DNA of 42,125 nt from Aeromicrobium sp. (GTDB taxonomy: Bacteria > Actinomycetota > Actinomycetes > Propionibacteriales > Nocardioidaceae): contig NZ_JACMOM010000228.1 in NCBI RefSeq assembly GCF_014378035.1, positions 1 to 42,125 of the forward strand. Direction: 5' to 3'. The position numbers and the translations under genes are program-made. Below are positions 15,427 through 24,201 of this stretch, in pieces (positions within the stretch are counted from its first letter, which is position 1; every line of letters starts with the position of its first letter). The notes under the pieces are model-generated. The model did no database searches and was not told the origin of the DNA. It worked only from the letters and a program-made list of their open reading frames with translations.

Positions 15427-16035
15427 TCAAGGGTTGCGCGGAGGGCTGGATGCCGAGAGGAACGTGTCGCTGAACAGGTCGAACTCTTCATCGCGTGCGC
15501 GTCCGGTGCCGGCGCCCTTGAGCAGGCTGACGAGCTCACCGGCCGCGCGGTCGATGCGCTGGCCCAGCGCGTTGGCGCCATCGGTGCCCCAGTCGTGGGA
15601 CGAGGCGAACACCCCGGTCGGAACGACCAACGCCTGCAGGTAGGCGAAGAGCGGCCGCAGCGAGTGGTCGATCGCCAGTGAGTGACGGGCCGTGCCACCG
15701 GTGGCGGCGAGGAGCACGGGCTTGCCGATCAGTGCGTCAGCCTCGAGGACGTCGATGAACGACTTGAAGAGTCCCGGGAAAGAGGCCTTGTAGATCGGCG
15801 CGACCACGATGAGCCCGTCAGCGGCGACGACCTTGTCGATGACGTCCTGTAGACGCGGCGCGGCGAAGCCGGTCAGCGTCGCATCGGTGATGTCGTGGGC
15901 CAGCTCTCGCAGCGTGACGAGCTCGACGGACGCATCGCCGAACTGACGCCGGACCGATTCGGTCAGACGGTCGGCGAGCATGCGGGTCGACGACGGGTCG
16001 CTGAGTCCGGCGGAGATCGCGACGATCCTGGTCAC
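15427..16035 (-). CDS. NADPH-dependent FMN reductase
   Basis: 202-residue flavodoxin-fold reductase (CE1759/MsuE-like) that supplies reduced FMN to a partner monooxygenase. It shows the N-terminal phosphate-binding region ISAGLSDPSSTRMLADRL, the YxxxxP-like flavin loop APIYKASFPGLFKSFID, and LLAATGGTARHSLAIDHSL. GTG 16035 overlaps the stop of the upstream flavin-dependent oxidoreductase by 4 nt, so the two are made together and probably form a two-component oxygenase. Confidence 0.88.
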   Translation of the reverse strand: MTRIVAISAGLSDPSSTRMLADRLTESVRRQFGDASVELVTLRELAHDITDATLTGFAAPRLQDVIDKVVAADGLIVVAPIYKASFPGLFKSFIDVLEADALIGKPVLLAATGGTARHSLAIDHSLRPLFAYLQALVVPTGVFASSHDWGTDGANALGQRIDRAAGELVSLLKGAGTGRARDEEFDLFSDTFLSASSPPRNP

Positions 16036-17174
16036 GTGGTGCTCGCTTCTGTCGGCGTGAGGTTGTCAGTGGAGCGAACGCCCTCGACCTCGGCGGCATC
16101 CCGAGCCGCGACGCGGCGTGCGTGGGTCGGAGCGTCCGGCACGTTCGCGGGCCGGCGAGCGTCGAACTCCGCGCGCAGCGTCGGCACGATCTCACCCAGC
16201 AGGTCGAGCTGTTCGAGGACGACCTTGAGGGGCAGTCCCGCGTGGTCGATGAGGAACATCTGGCGTTGGTAGTCACCGAAGAAGTCGGCGAACGTCAGCG
16301 TCTTCTCGATGACTTCCTGCGGGCTGCCGACCGTGAGTGGCGTCTGGTCGGCGAAGTCCTCGAGCGACGGTCCGTGACCGTAGACCGGCGCATTGTCGAA
16401 GTAGGGACGGAACTCGTTGATGGCGTCCTGGCTGTTCTTGCGCATGAAGATGTGGCCACCGAGCCCGACGATCGCCTGCTCCGGTGCACCGTGCCCGTGG
16501 TGGGCGTAGCGCTGCCGGTAGAAGTTGATCAGCCGGATGTAGTGCTCCTTGGGCCAGAAGATGTTGTTGGCGAAGTAGCCGTCGCCGTAGAACGCGGCGA
16601 TCTCGGCCACCTCGGGTGTGCGGATCGAGCCGTGCCACACGAAGGGCGCGACGCCATCGAGCGGGCGCGGCGTCGCTGTGAACCCTTGCAACGGCGTGCG
16701 GAACTGGCCCTCCCAGTCAACGACGTCCTCGTCCCAGAGCCGTCGCAGGAGGTGGTAGTTCTCGACCGTCAGCTCGACGCCCTTGGAGGGGTCCTTGCCG
16801 AACCATGGGTAGACCGGGGCGGTGTTGCCGCGGCCGAGCACGAGATCCGTGCGACCGTCGGACAGGTGCTGGAGCGTGGCGAAGTCCTCGGCCATCTTGA
16901 CCGGGTCGTTCGTCGTGATGTGCGCGACCGAGGTCGACAAGATGATGCGCTCGGTCTGGGCGGCCACGAACGCATGGAACGTCGACACCGATGGCGGTAC
17001 GAAGCCGGTGTTGTGGTGCTCGCCGATCGCGAACACGTCGAGCCCCACCTCCTCGACCTTCTTGGCGATCGTCACCATGGCCTTGAGCCGCTCGTGCTCG
17101 GTGGGTGTCGAGCCGTCTGTCGGGTCGACCGTGAGGTCACCGACGCTGAAGACGCCGAACTGCATGCTGGTCAC
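16032..17174 (-). CDS. LLM class flavin-dependent oxidoreductase
   Basis: 380-residue bacterial luciferase-like (beta/alpha)8-barrel monooxygenase using FMNH2 and oxygen; the substrate (alkane sulfonate, aldehyde, ketone or xenobiotic) cannot be told. Family landmarks are MQFGVFSVGDL at the N-terminus, GLDVFAIGEHHNTGF, LSTSVAHITTNDPVKMAEDF and LVLGRGNTAPVY. GTG 17174 was chosen, giving MTSMQFGVF, because AAGGAG sits 5 nt before it; the ATG three codons on is too far from that site. It is expressed with the FMN reductase, behind an AT-rich promoter with an inverted repeat. Confidence 0.9.
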   Translation of the reverse strand: MTSMQFGVFSVGDLTVDPTDGSTPTEHERLKAMVTIAKKVEEVGLDVFAIGEHHNTGFVPPSVSTFHAFVAAQTERIILSTSVAHITTNDPVKMAEDFATLQHLSDGRTDLVLGRGNTAPVYPWFGKDPSKGVELTVENYHLLRRLWDEDVVDWEGQFRTPLQGFTATPRPLDGVAPFVWHGSIRTPEVAEIAAFYGDGYFANNIFWPKEHYIRLINFYRQRYAHHGHGAPEQAIVGLGGHIFMRKNSQDAINEFRPYFDNAPVYGHGPSLEDFADQTPLTVGSPQEVIEKTLTFADFFGDYQRQMFLIDHAGLPLKVVLEQLDLLGEIVPTLRAEFDARRPANVPDAPTHARRVAARDAAEVEGVRSTDNLTPTEASTT

Positions 17175-17209
17175 ATCTGCTCCTTCGCCACGCTCGAGAC
17201 TCACTTATT

Positions 17210-17225
17210 AACTATTCAACTAGTT
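17210..17225 (-). promoter_or_regulatory. Candidate operator of the LLM/FMN reductase operon
   Basis: Perfect inverted repeat AACTA-TTCAAC-TAGTT in a short AT-rich island, unlike the GC-rich surroundings, about 36 bp before the oxidoreductase start. Its size and AT content resemble MarR-family operators. No MarR gene is adjacent. Confidence 0.4.
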
Positions 17226-17252
17226 TCCCACACCATCTATTTCCGCCGCCAC

Positions 17253-18278
17253 TCAGACACCTGTGACGTCGATCAGCACCTTGCCCACGACACCACCCTC
17301 GACCGCGGCATGCGCCGCCGCAGTCTCCTTGAGCGGGAAGCGCACGAGCGGCAGACCTGCCTCCTCACCCACCGGCAGGACACCGTCGCGCAGGGCGGCT
17401 GTGACGTCCTCGACACCGGCGGTCAACGCGGCGTCACCCACCGTGTAGAGGAGCAGGAACTGGTAGCGCGCATTCAGAGCGAAGTGCGCCCGAACGTCGA
17501 GCGTCATGTGGCTTCCGCCGTCGTTGGCATAGACCGCGATGCTTCCGTGGTTGGCCAGAACTGCCTGGTTGAGCTCGGCATTCGCCGCGGGGGCGACCTC
17601 CACCACCATGTCCACCCCGTCAGGCGCGACAGCCCGGATCGCTCCGGCCGGGTCGGGCCGCGTGTAGTCGACCGTGTGGTGGGCGCCAGCCGCGGTCGCG
17701 AGTGCCGCCTTCGCCGGGCTGCTGATCGTCGTGACGACCGTGGCGCCGGACCACCGCGCGAGCTGGATGGCCGCGTGGCCCACAGCCCCCGCCCCGCCGG
17801 CAACCAAGACCGTCCGACCCGCGAGCGTCCCGGGACCAAGCCGTGCGGGTCCGTCCTCGTGGACCGTCAGTGCACGGTGCGCCGTCATCGCCGGAACCCC
17901 GAGCGAGGCACCGATCTCGAACGAGACGTTGTCGGGCAACAGCACGACCCGCGACGCCGGCACGACCGTCAGCTCTTGTGCTGTGCCAGTCGGTCGCTGG
18001 TGGGCGGCGAGGTAGATCCAGACCCGGTCGCCGACAGCCAGCCCATCGACCTCCGGGCCGATCGCGTCGACGACGCCCGACCCATCCTGGTTGGGCACCA
18101 TCTCGGGAAAGGCCATGTCCTGCCCCGTCGCACCCGCGCGGGTCTTCCAGTCGGTCGGATTGACCCCGGACACCACCACGCGCACACGGACCTCGCCGGC
18201 ATCCGGCTCGGGAACGTCACGGTCGACGATGGTCAGGACTGACGGGTCACCCGTGCGGGTGTAGGTGGCGGCTCTCAT
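17253..18278 (-). CDS. NADPH:quinone reductase-like zinc-independent MDR protein
   Basis: 341-residue medium-chain dehydrogenase/reductase of the quinone oxidoreductase type, reducing quinones or enals with NADPH. It shows the N-terminal GroES-like domain (PEPDAGEVRVRVVVSGVNPTD), MVPNQDGSGVVDAIG, and the Rossmann motif VLVAGGAGAVGHAAIQLAR. The catalytic zinc cysteine of alcohol dehydrogenases is missing, as expected for this branch. ATG 18278 gives the family N-terminus MRAATYTRTG. It lies upstream of the LLM monooxygenase operon on the same strand, with a separate promoter between, so a shared detoxification role is possible but not shown. Confidence 0.88.
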   Translation of the reverse strand: MRAATYTRTGDPSVLTIVDRDVPEPDAGEVRVRVVVSGVNPTDWKTRAGATGQDMAFPEMVPNQDGSGVVDAIGPEVDGLAVGDRVWIYLAAHQRPTGTAQELTVVPASRVVLLPDNVSFEIGASLGVPAMTAHRALTVHEDGPARLGPGTLAGRTVLVAGGAGAVGHAAIQLARWSGATVVTTISSPAKAALATAAGAHHTVDYTRPDPAGAIRAVAPDGVDMVVEVAPAANAELNQAVLANHGSIAVYANDGGSHMTLDVRAHFALNARYQFLLLYTVGDAALTAGVEDVTAALRDGVLPVGEEAGLPLVRFPLKETAAAHAAVEGGVVGKVLIDVTGV

Positions 18279-18357
18279 GACTGGTGCAACACACCTCGCG
18301 TTCAGATGTTCCGGCCGCCTCGTTGACGGCGAGCACCACCGTACCGATGCGCCCCCG

Positions 18358-18459
18358 TCAGCAGACCGCCGGAAGGACGGCGACGTCACCCAGGAAGTCG
18401 GCGGCCGACGGCAGCTCGAGGCGCTCCGGCACCTCGATCTCGTCGACCGTGACGGTCAT
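18358..18459 (-). CDS. 33-residue ORF coupled to tadA
   Basis: Small frame whose ATG overlaps the tadA stop (ATGA), so it would be translated by coupling. The acidic product starts MTVTVDEIEVPERLELPSAA, continues DFLGDVAVLPAV and ends in cysteine. Codon choice is GC-rich at third positions, like its neighbours. No family is recognised. It could be a real small protein, a remnant of a longer gene, or chance. Confidence 0.4.
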   Translation of the reverse strand: MTVTVDEIEVPERLELPSAADFLGDVAVLPAVC

Positions 18460-18905
18460 CGGTGCCCGGCGAAGAAGTCGCGCAACAACGACGCCGATTC
18501 GTCTGCCAGGACCCCGCTGACGACCTCGGGCCGGTGGTTGAGCCGGCGGTCGCGCACGACGTCCCACAACGAGCCGACCGCGCCGGCCTTGTCGTCGAAC
18601 GCACCGAACACCAGCCGCTCGATCCGCGACGCGACGATGGCTCCCGCGCACATCGTGCAGGGCTCGAGGGTGACCACGAGGGTGCAGCCCTCCAGCCGCC
18701 ACTCACCCCTGACCAGCGCGGCCTCGCGGATCGCGACGATCTCGGCATGGCCCGTCGGGTCGCCGTCGCGCTCGCGGGTGTTGCGCCCGCGACCGATCAC
18801 CGCACCGTCAGGGTCGACGACCACGGCCCCCACCGGTACGTCGCCGTCGTCGAGGGCCAATCGGGCAAGCAGCAACGCCTCCTGCATGAGGTATTCGTGC
18901 GTCAC
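18456..18905 (-). CDS. tadA: tRNA-specific adenosine-34 deaminase
   Basis: 149-residue zinc deaminase that converts wobble adenosine to inosine in tRNA-Arg(ACG), a tRNA that is encoded in this window at 39460. The zinc and catalytic motifs are HAEIVAIREAA (His and proton-shuttle Glu) and PCTMCAGAI (two Cys). Length matches TadA. GTG 18905 overlaps the stop of the upstream partner gene (GTGA). The same gene pair is widespread in actinobacteria. Confidence 0.93.
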   Translation of the reverse strand: MTHEYLMQEALLLARLALDDGDVPVGAVVVDPDGAVIGRGRNTRERDGDPTGHAEIVAIREAALVRGEWRLEGCTLVVTLEPCTMCAGAIVASRIERLVFGAFDDKAGAVGSLWDVVRDRRLNHRPEVVSGVLADESASLLRDFFAGHR

Positions 18906-19369
18906 CCGATGATGGCCTCGAGCTCGTCGCCGAAACCGAGGCGGGCGGCGACGTCGCGCAGGACGTCCTCGGGGTAGAGCTCGTCGTCGTCACACAGGAT
19001 GCTGAGGTCGAGTGCCGGCATGCCGAGGTCGCTGAGGATGCCGAGGTCGCCGGCCGGCTGCGCGTCGTCCCCGTCATCGAGGTCGGGAAGGTCGAGGAGG
19101 TCGGCGATCCCACCGGCCAGGGGCCAGTCGGGTACGGCGGTGATGTCCGACAGCATGGCGCGCACCAGGGAGCCGGAGCGCCGCAGGATGACGAAGAAGT
19201 CGTCGTTCATCGACACCAGCCCGAGCACGCCGACGTCGGAGGGGAACCGCGCCAGTGCCTGGCTGAGATCCTCGACGTCCTCGCCCAGACCGGGGTGCAG
19301 CTCGACAACCTGCCACTCGCCCTCTTCGCGGTAGGCGGCCACAGCGAAATCGACATCGTCTTCGGCCAC
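18902..19369 (-). CDS. tRNA adenosine deaminase-associated protein
   Basis: 155-residue acidic protein, the actinobacterial companion commonly encoded just before tadA; its biochemical role is unknown. It begins MAEDDVDFAVAAYREEGEWQ-like (GTG start), has the conserved GVLGLVSMNDDFFVILRR stretch, and a DDDE-rich C-terminal half (DLSILCDDDELYPEDVLRD). GTG 19369 was chosen because AGGAGG lies 6 nt upstream. It overlaps tadA by 4 nt and is divergent from upp. Confidence 0.85.
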   Translation of the reverse strand: MAEDDVDFAVAAYREEGEWQVVELHPGLGEDVEDLSQALARFPSDVGVLGLVSMNDDFFVILRRSGSLVRAMLSDITAVPDWPLAGGIADLLDLPDLDDGDDAQPAGDLGILSDLGMPALDLSILCDDDELYPEDVLRDVAARLGFGDELEAIIG

Positions 19370-19447
19370 GACGCGCCTCCTGTCGGCTTTGTGTCTTGTA
19401 CGGGCCAACCCCCACAGCGATGGTGACAGACGCCGTTGGTCCACCGC

Positions 19448-19453
19448 TAGTCT
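19448..19453 (+). promoter_or_regulatory. -10 element of apparently leaderless upp
   Basis: TAGTCT ends 6 nt before the upp ATG, so transcription should begin at or next to the start codon. No ribosome site is present, consistent with a leaderless mRNA. Confidence 0.4.
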
Positions 19454-19459
19454 CGTGGC

Positions 19460-20098
19460 ATGCAGGTACACGTCGCCGACCACCCGCTGATCTCGCACAA
19501 GCTGACACTGCTCCGCGACAGACGCACCGACTCACCTACCTTCAGGCGTCTCGCCGACGAGCTCGTCACGCTGCTCGCGTACGAGGCCACCCGCGACGTG
19601 CGCGTCGTGCCGGTCGACATCACGACCCCGGTCGCGGAGGCCAGGGGCGTGCGTCTCTCAGTCCCGCGACCACTCGTCGTCCCGATTCTGCGCGCCGGCC
19701 TCGGCATGCTCGAGGGCATGCAGCGGCTGCTCCCCACCGCCGAGGTCGGCTTCCTCGGCATGGTGCGCAACGAAAAGACCTTCGAGGCGGTCACCTACGC
19801 CGAGCGTCTTCCCGACGACCTCACGGGCCGGCAGTGCTACGTCCTCGACCCAATGCTCGCCACGGGCGGGACTCTCGCCGCGGCGATCGACTTCCTCGTG
19901 ACCCGAGGAGCCGACCACATCACGGCCATCACCTTGCTCGCCGCGCCCGAGGGCATCGCCCGCATGGAGAAGGAGCTGCTGGGTGTCGACGTCCCGGTCA
20001 ACCTCGTGACGGCCGGGCTCGACGACAGGCTCAACGAGCTGGGCTACATCGTGCCCGGGCTCGGCGATGCGGGCGACCGGCTGTACGGCGTCGTCTGA
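19460..20098 (+). CDS. upp: Uracil phosphoribosyltransferase
   Basis: 212-residue pyrimidine salvage enzyme making UMP from uracil and PRPP in the cytoplasm. The PRPP-binding motif is [17 protein letters not shown], the uracil-binding C-terminus is [12 protein letters not shown], and the flexible loop [11 protein letters not shown] is present; length equals the family norm. ATG 19460 has no Shine-Dalgarno sequence but a -10-like TAGTCT 6 nt upstream, so a leaderless transcript is likely. Divergent from the tadA pair, as often seen in actinobacteria. Confidence 0.95.
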   Translation: MQVHVADHPLISHKLTLLRDRRTDSPTFRRLADELVTLLAYEATRDVRVVPVDITTPVAEARGVRLSVPRPLVVPILRAGLGMLEGMQRLLPTAEVGFLGMVRNEKTFEAVTYAERLPDDLTGRQCYVLDPMLATGGTLAAAIDFLVTRGADHITAITLLAAPEGIARMEKELLGVDVPVNLVTAGLDDRLNELGYIVPGLGDAGDRLYGVV

Positions 20099-20117
20099 CG
20101 AGACGTTGCGCCAGGGG

Positions 20118-20237
20118 TCAGCGGAAATAACCGAAGTAGAAGATGCCAACGACCACGAGTCCGAGCATGAGAAAGATCAGTGCCCTGCTCCCGCTGTTCT
20201 CATCATCATCGGGTCGGTCGTACTCGGGCTTGTCCAC
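20118..20237 (-). CDS. 39-residue single-pass membrane peptide
   Basis: Short frame with GTG start at 20237 preceded by GGAGAA at 6-nt spacing. The product has an acidic N-terminus (DKPEYDRPDDDENSGS) followed by one hydrophobic helix (ALIFLMLGLVVVGIFYFGYF) and a final Arg, so it should insert in the membrane with the acidic end exposed. No family is recognised. It is downstream of pntB on the same strand and convergent with upp, whose stop is 19 nt away. The good ribosome site and clean topology support it as real. Confidence 0.65.
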   Translation of the reverse strand: MDKPEYDRPDDDENSGSRALIFLMLGLVVVGIFYFGYFR

Positions 20238-20298
20238 GACGGTTCTCCAATGTCGAACGGGCTTCCCTCTTGGTGCACACGATAGCGAAGCACCAACG

Positions 20299-20322
20299 GC
20301 GTTGACGACATGGCGTCAACGC
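20299..20322 (-). terminator. Hairpin after pntB
   Basis: Perfect 9-bp stem GCGTTGACG/CGTCAACGC with a 6-nt loop, starting 2 nt after the pntB stop codon on its strand. There is no T-run, so this may be a Rho-assisted or weak terminator, or a 3' stabilising structure ahead of the small membrane-peptide gene. Confidence 0.55.
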
Positions 20323-20324
20323 GG

Positions 20325-21728
20325 TCACAGCGAGCGGATGATCTCCTCGACCTTGTCCTTGGCATCGCCGAACAGCATCTGGGTGTTGTCGCGGAAGAAC
20401 AGCGGGTTCTGCACGCCGGCGTAACCCGGGGCCATCGACCGCTTGAAGACGATGACGTCATGGGCCTCCCAAACGTGCAGCACCGGCATGCCGGCGATGG
20501 GGCTGGTCGGGTCCTCCGCCGCAGCAGGGTTGACGGTGTCGTTGGCGCCGATCACGAGCACCACCGACGTCTCGGCGAAGTCGTCGTTGACCTCGTCCAT
20601 CTCGAGCACGATGTCGTACGGGACCTTGGCCTCGGCGAGCAGCACGTTCATGTGGCCGGGGAGCCGGCCGGCAACGGGGTGGATGCCGAAGCGCACCTCG
20701 ACGTCGAGCGCACGGAGCTTGCGCACGAGCTCGGCCACGGGGTATTGCGCCTGCGCGACAGCCATGCCGTAGCCGGGCGTGATGATGACGCTGGTGGCGT
20801 TCTTGAGGAGCTCGGCGGTGTCTGCGGCGGTGGTCTCGCGGTGGTCGCCGTAGTCGGTGTCGTCGGCGGTGGACGCCACCGCACCGAAGCCACCGGCGAT
20901 GACCGAGATGAACGATCGGTTCATGGCCTGACACATGATGTACGACAGGTAGGCACCCGACGAGCCGACCAGCGCGCCCGTGACGATCAGCGCATCGTTG
21001 TCGAGCAGGAAGCCTGATGCCGCTGCGGCCCAGCCGCTGTAGCTGTTGAGCATCGACACCACGACGGGCATGTCTCCGCCCCCGATCGATGCCACGAGGT
21101 GCCAGCCCAGCGCCAGCGCGACGACCGTGACCGCGATGAGCAGTCCAAGGCTCGGCGTGATCACGAAGAACACCGTCAGCACGCCGAAGGCGGCCAGCGC
21201 GCCGAGGTTGATCAGGTTCTTGCCGGGCAGCATCAGCGGGCTCGACTTGATCCGCGCCGAGAGCTTGAGGAAGGCCACGATCGAGCCGGTGAACGTCACT
21301 GCACCGATGAAGATGCCGATGAAGACCTCAGCGTGGTGGATGTTCAGGAGCGAGCCCGTGAACTCGGTCTGCCCGGCGTGCCCCTCGACCTCGTAGTAGC
21401 CGTTCCAGCCGACCAGCACCGCGGCCAGACCAACGAAGCTGTGCAGCAGCGCGATGAGCTCGGGCATGCCGGTCATCTCGACGACGCGGGCACGCCACAG
21501 CCCGATCGCCGCGCCGATCGCCACGGCGATCAGCAGCAGCACGATCGACGTCGAGTCAGCCACGTCGGCAACGACGCCGAACGTCGCCAGCAGCGCGATG
21601 ACCATGCCGGTGATGCCGTAGAGGACGCCCTGGCTGGCGGTCTCGTGCTTGGACAGTCCGGCGAGGGACAGGATGAACAGCAGTGCCGCGACGATGTACG
21701 CAGCGGTGGCGATGCTCTGGGAATCCAT
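20325..21728 (-). CDS. pntB: NAD(P) transhydrogenase beta subunit
   Basis: 467-residue membrane subunit of proton-translocating transhydrogenase, which uses proton entry to pass hydride from NADH to NADP+. The N-terminal half carries about eight TM helices (e.g. [28 protein letters not shown]), the C-terminal part is the NADP-binding domain III with [18 protein letters not shown] (the [10 protein letters not shown] nucleotide loop) and [17 protein letters not shown] 21728 lies 5 nt after the pntA stop, so both subunits are co-expressed. Confidence 0.95.
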   Translation of the reverse strand: MDSQSIATAAYIVAALLFILSLAGLSKHETASQGVLYGITGMVIALLATFGVVADVADSTSIVLLLIAVAIGAAIGLWRARVVEMTGMPELIALLHSFVGLAAVLVGWNGYYEVEGHAGQTEFTGSLLNIHHAEVFIGIFIGAVTFTGSIVAFLKLSARIKSSPLMLPGKNLINLGALAAFGVLTVFFVITPSLGLLIAVTVVALALGWHLVASIGGGDMPVVVSMLNSYSGWAAAASGFLLDNDALIVTGALVGSSGAYLSYIMCQAMNRSFISVIAGGFGAVASTADDTDYGDHRETTAADTAELLKNATSVIITPGYGMAVAQAQYPVAELVRKLRALDVEVRFGIHPVAGRLPGHMNVLLAEAKVPYDIVLEMDEVNDDFAETSVVLVIGANDTVNPAAAEDPTSPIAGMPVLHVWEAHDVIVFKRSMAPGYAGVQNPLFFRDNTQMLFGDAKDKVEEIIRSL

Positions 21729-21733
21729 GGTGC

Positions 21734-23350
21734 TCAGCCTTTCGAGACTGTGTCTTGTGAGACTGAGTCTTTGGAGAACATGCTGAGCATGCGTCGGGTC
21801 ACGGCGAAGCCACCGAAGACGTTGATGCTGGCGAGCAGGATTGCTGCGAACGACAGCACCCTGATGGTGGTGTCGTCCTGCACGATCTGCACCATCGCGC
21901 CCACCACGATGATGCCGCTGATGGCGTTCGTGACTGACATCAGCGGGGTGTGGAGCGCGTGATGCACCTTGCCGATGACGTAGTAGCCGATCACGACGGC
22001 GAGGAGCAGCACCGTGAAGTGCTCGGGCAGAGGCTCGGGCGCGAAGGCGTTGATCAGGAACAGGGCGAGGACGCCGACGCCGAGCGCCGCGAGCTTCACT
22101 GCCGGAGATGTGGGTTGCTTCGGCGCCGGCGGCTCCAGGGGCGGTGGGGCGGCTGCCGCCTTGGGCTGCGCCGACACCGGCACGGCTGGCGGAGGCCAGG
22201 TCTTCTCACCATCGCGCACGACCGTGACGGTGCGCTGCACGACGTCCTCGAAGTCGAGCACCACGTGGCCGTCCTTGCCGGGGGTGAGCAGCTTCATCAG
22301 GTTGACGAGGTTGGTTCCGTAGAGCTGCGAGGCCTGTGTGGGCAGGCGTCCGGCGAGGTCGGTGTACCCGATGATCGTCACGCCGTTGCTGGTCACGACC
22401 ACTTCACCCGGCTTCGACCCGGCGACGTTTCCGCCCTGCGCCGCCGCCATGTCGACGATGACGCTTCCGGGCTTCATGCTCGCGACGTCTGCCTCCGTGA
22501 TGAGCCGGGGGGCCGGGCGGCCGGGGATCAGCGCCGTCGTGATGATGATGTCGACCTCGGCGGCCTGCTCGGAGTAGATCTCGGCGGCCCGCTCGTTGTA
22601 CGCGTCGGTCGTCGCCTTGGCGTAGCCGTCCGTGCTCTGCTCGGTCTCGACGTCGACCGGGAGGTACACCCCGCCGATCGAGGCCACCTGGTCGGCCACC
22701 TCCGCCCGCGGGTCGGTGGCGCGCACGATCGCGCCCAGGCTGTTGGCCGTACCGATCGCGGCAAGCCCTGCCACGCCCACTCCGGCCACGAGCACCGTGG
22801 CCGGCGGCACCTTGCCTGCCGCCGTGATCTGGCCGGTGAAGAAGCGGCCGAACGCGTGCGCCGCCTCGACGACGGCGCGGTAGCCGGCGATGTTGGCCAT
22901 CGACGACAGCACGTCGAGCGACTGTGCGCGGGAGATACGCGGGACGGCATCCATCGCCAGCACCGTGATCGGACGCTGCGCGAGAGCCTCGACCAGATCG
23001 GGGTTCAGCCCGGGGCTGATGAGGCCGATGAGGGTCGCACCGTCGGCGAGAAGGTCGATCTCCGCGATCGACGGTGCGTTGACCTTGAAGACGATGTCGC
23101 TGTGCCACACGTCGGCGGTCGAACCGATCGTGGCTCCGGACTCGACGTAGGCGTCGTCGGTGAAGCTCGCCTTCTGACCTGCCCCGGACTCGACCGACAC
23201 GGCGTAGCCGAGCCCGATCAGCTTGCCGACAGTCTCGGGTGTGGCCGCGACGCGCGTCTCACCCGCACTGGACTCAGCGACGACGCCGATGACGGCGACG
23301 GCCGTGGCGACGTCGGAGGAACTCGACTCGTGATCTCCGACGGTGGTCAT
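21734..23350 (-). CDS. pntA: NAD(P) transhydrogenase alpha subunit (fused domains I and IIa)
   Basis: 538-residue subunit. Residues up to about 380 form the NAD-binding domain I, related to alanine dehydrogenase, with [20 protein letters not shown], a Rossmann [18 protein letters not shown] and the mobile-loop region [20 protein letters not shown] Pro/Ala-rich linker follows, then three to four TM helices ([30 protein letters not shown], then [13 protein letters not shown]). Domain I and the membrane part are in one chain, as in E. coli PntA, whereas many actinobacteria split them. The upstream region has two overlapping perfect inverted repeats. Confidence 0.95.
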   Translation of the reverse strand: MTTVGDHESSSSDVATAVAVIGVVAESSAGETRVAATPETVGKLIGLGYAVSVESGAGQKASFTDDAYVESGATIGSTADVWHSDIVFKVNAPSIAEIDLLADGATLIGLISPGLNPDLVEALAQRPITVLAMDAVPRISRAQSLDVLSSMANIAGYRAVVEAAHAFGRFFTGQITAAGKVPPATVLVAGVGVAGLAAIGTANSLGAIVRATDPRAEVADQVASIGGVYLPVDVETEQSTDGYAKATTDAYNERAAEIYSEQAAEVDIIITTALIPGRPAPRLITEADVASMKPGSVIVDMAAAQGGNVAGSKPGEVVVTSNGVTIIGYTDLAGRLPTQASQLYGTNLVNLMKLLTPGKDGHVVLDFEDVVQRTVTVVRDGEKTWPPPAVPVSAQPKAAAAPPPLEPPAPKQPTSPAVKLAALGVGVLALFLINAFAPEPLPEHFTVLLLAVVIGYYVIGKVHHALHTPLMSVTNAISGIIVVGAMVQIVQDDTTIRVLSFAAILLASINVFGGFAVTRRMLSMFSKDSVSQDTVSKG

Positions 23351-23354
23351 TCGC

Positions 23355-23384
23355 CGAACGTTATCTGTTCGTCACCAGTGACGA
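23355..23384 (-). promoter_or_regulatory. pntA promoter region with two overlapping inverted repeats
   Basis: CGAAC-N7-GTTCG (23355-23371) overlaps the perfect palindrome TCGTCAC-CA-GTGACGA (23369-23384). On the minus strand a TAACGT -10 candidate lies inside the first repeat. The position just before the pntA ATG (23350) suggests operator control. Confidence 0.45.
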
Positions 23385-23499
23385 CCAGCCCGTGAGACCC
23401 GCGTCTCATCCTTCGGTCGTTCGACGACGGAAACCCCTCAGGTGACGCGCACCCCACGCCCGCGGGCACCCGCACCATGGCGGCTGCCACGATCGAGGG

Positions 23500-24099
23500 G
23501 TGAGCACCGCCGACATCAGAGACCGCCAGCTCTCACGCTGCTGCGATGCGCTGGCCGCGGTGGATCCGGGCGCGGCGACACTGTGCGCAGGCTGGTCCGC
23601 GCACGATCTTGCGCTTCATCTGTGGTCCATCAAACGCGAGCCGCTGGCTTGGGCAGGCATGCTCCTGCCCGTGCTGACCCCGCTCACGAGACAGCGCGCT
23701 GACCTGATCCGTCGCCGGTGGAGCTACGAGGATCTGATCGACCATCTCCGCTCCGAGCCAGGATCGATTGCCTGCATGCCCCTCGATCGCTGGGAGGACC
23801 ACCGCCACGCGCTCGGCGAGTACTACGTCCACACCCAGGATGTGGCTCGCCCTCATGGTGTTCTTCAGCCGGCTCCCGACGATGAGCTGCAGGAAGCGCT
23901 CTGGCAACGAACCCGCACCGTGGCTCGGATCCTTCGCAGGCGACTACCGGCCGGCCTGGTCCTGGAGCACCCCGACGGTCGCCGGGCCTCGTCCGGTCGC
24001 GGCAGTCCCGGGGTCATCGTCAGCGGCGCGCCCTCAGAACTCATCTGCTGGGTCTACGGCCGACAGTCGATGGCGGCGGTGACAGTCCGGGAGGAGTAG
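23500..24099 (+). CDS. DinB/maleylpyruvate isomerase-like (TIGR03085-type) protein
   Basis: 199-residue protein of the mycothiol-dependent/DinB-like metal-binding superfamily, common in actinobacteria and mostly of unknown function. The characteristic N-terminal stretch LCAGWSAHDLALHLW contains the first metal-ligand His region; the mid-region HALGEYYVHTQDVARPHG holds the second His cluster. The C-terminal part (SGAPSELICWVYGRQS) matches the small extra domain of this family. GTG 23500 was used. It is divergent from pntA and convergent with menB. Confidence 0.75.
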   Translation: MSTADIRDRQLSRCCDALAAVDPGAATLCAGWSAHDLALHLWSIKREPLAWAGMLLPVLTPLTRQRADLIRRRWSYEDLIDHLRSEPGSIACMPLDRWEDHRHALGEYYVHTQDVARPHGVLQPAPDDELQEALWQRTRTVARILRRRLPAGLVLEHPDGRRASSGRGSPGVIVSGAPSELICWVYGRQSMAAVTVREE

Positions 24100-24163
24100 A
24101 CGGACCTCCCAGGCATCGGCACGCACGCGGCGAAGAGCTGGGGGTCGAGCCGGCACTGGACTG

Positions 24164-24201
24164 CGCCAGATGAGTAGTACGTGGGGCCAGATCAGTAGTA
24201 C
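24164..24201 (-). repeat. 21-bp imperfect tandem duplication at the menB 3' end
   Basis: GCCAGATGAGTAGTAC (24165-24180) and GCCAGATCAGTAGTAC (24186-24201) are spaced 21 bp apart. The second copy contains the menB stop codon and last codons; the first lies in the 3' untranslated part. Confidence 0.6.

Noticed and set aside
16122-18242. Long open frame (706 codons) on the plus strand
   Set aside because: Antisense to the flavin monooxygenase and quinone reductase genes and without any recognisable domain.
23355-23371. LexA box before pntA
   Set aside because: GAAC and GTTC are in the right order but separated by 7 nt, not 4.
21950-23395. Open frame of 481 codons opposite pntA
   Set aside because: Mirror frame of a clear transhydrogenase alpha gene; no domain and no ribosome site.
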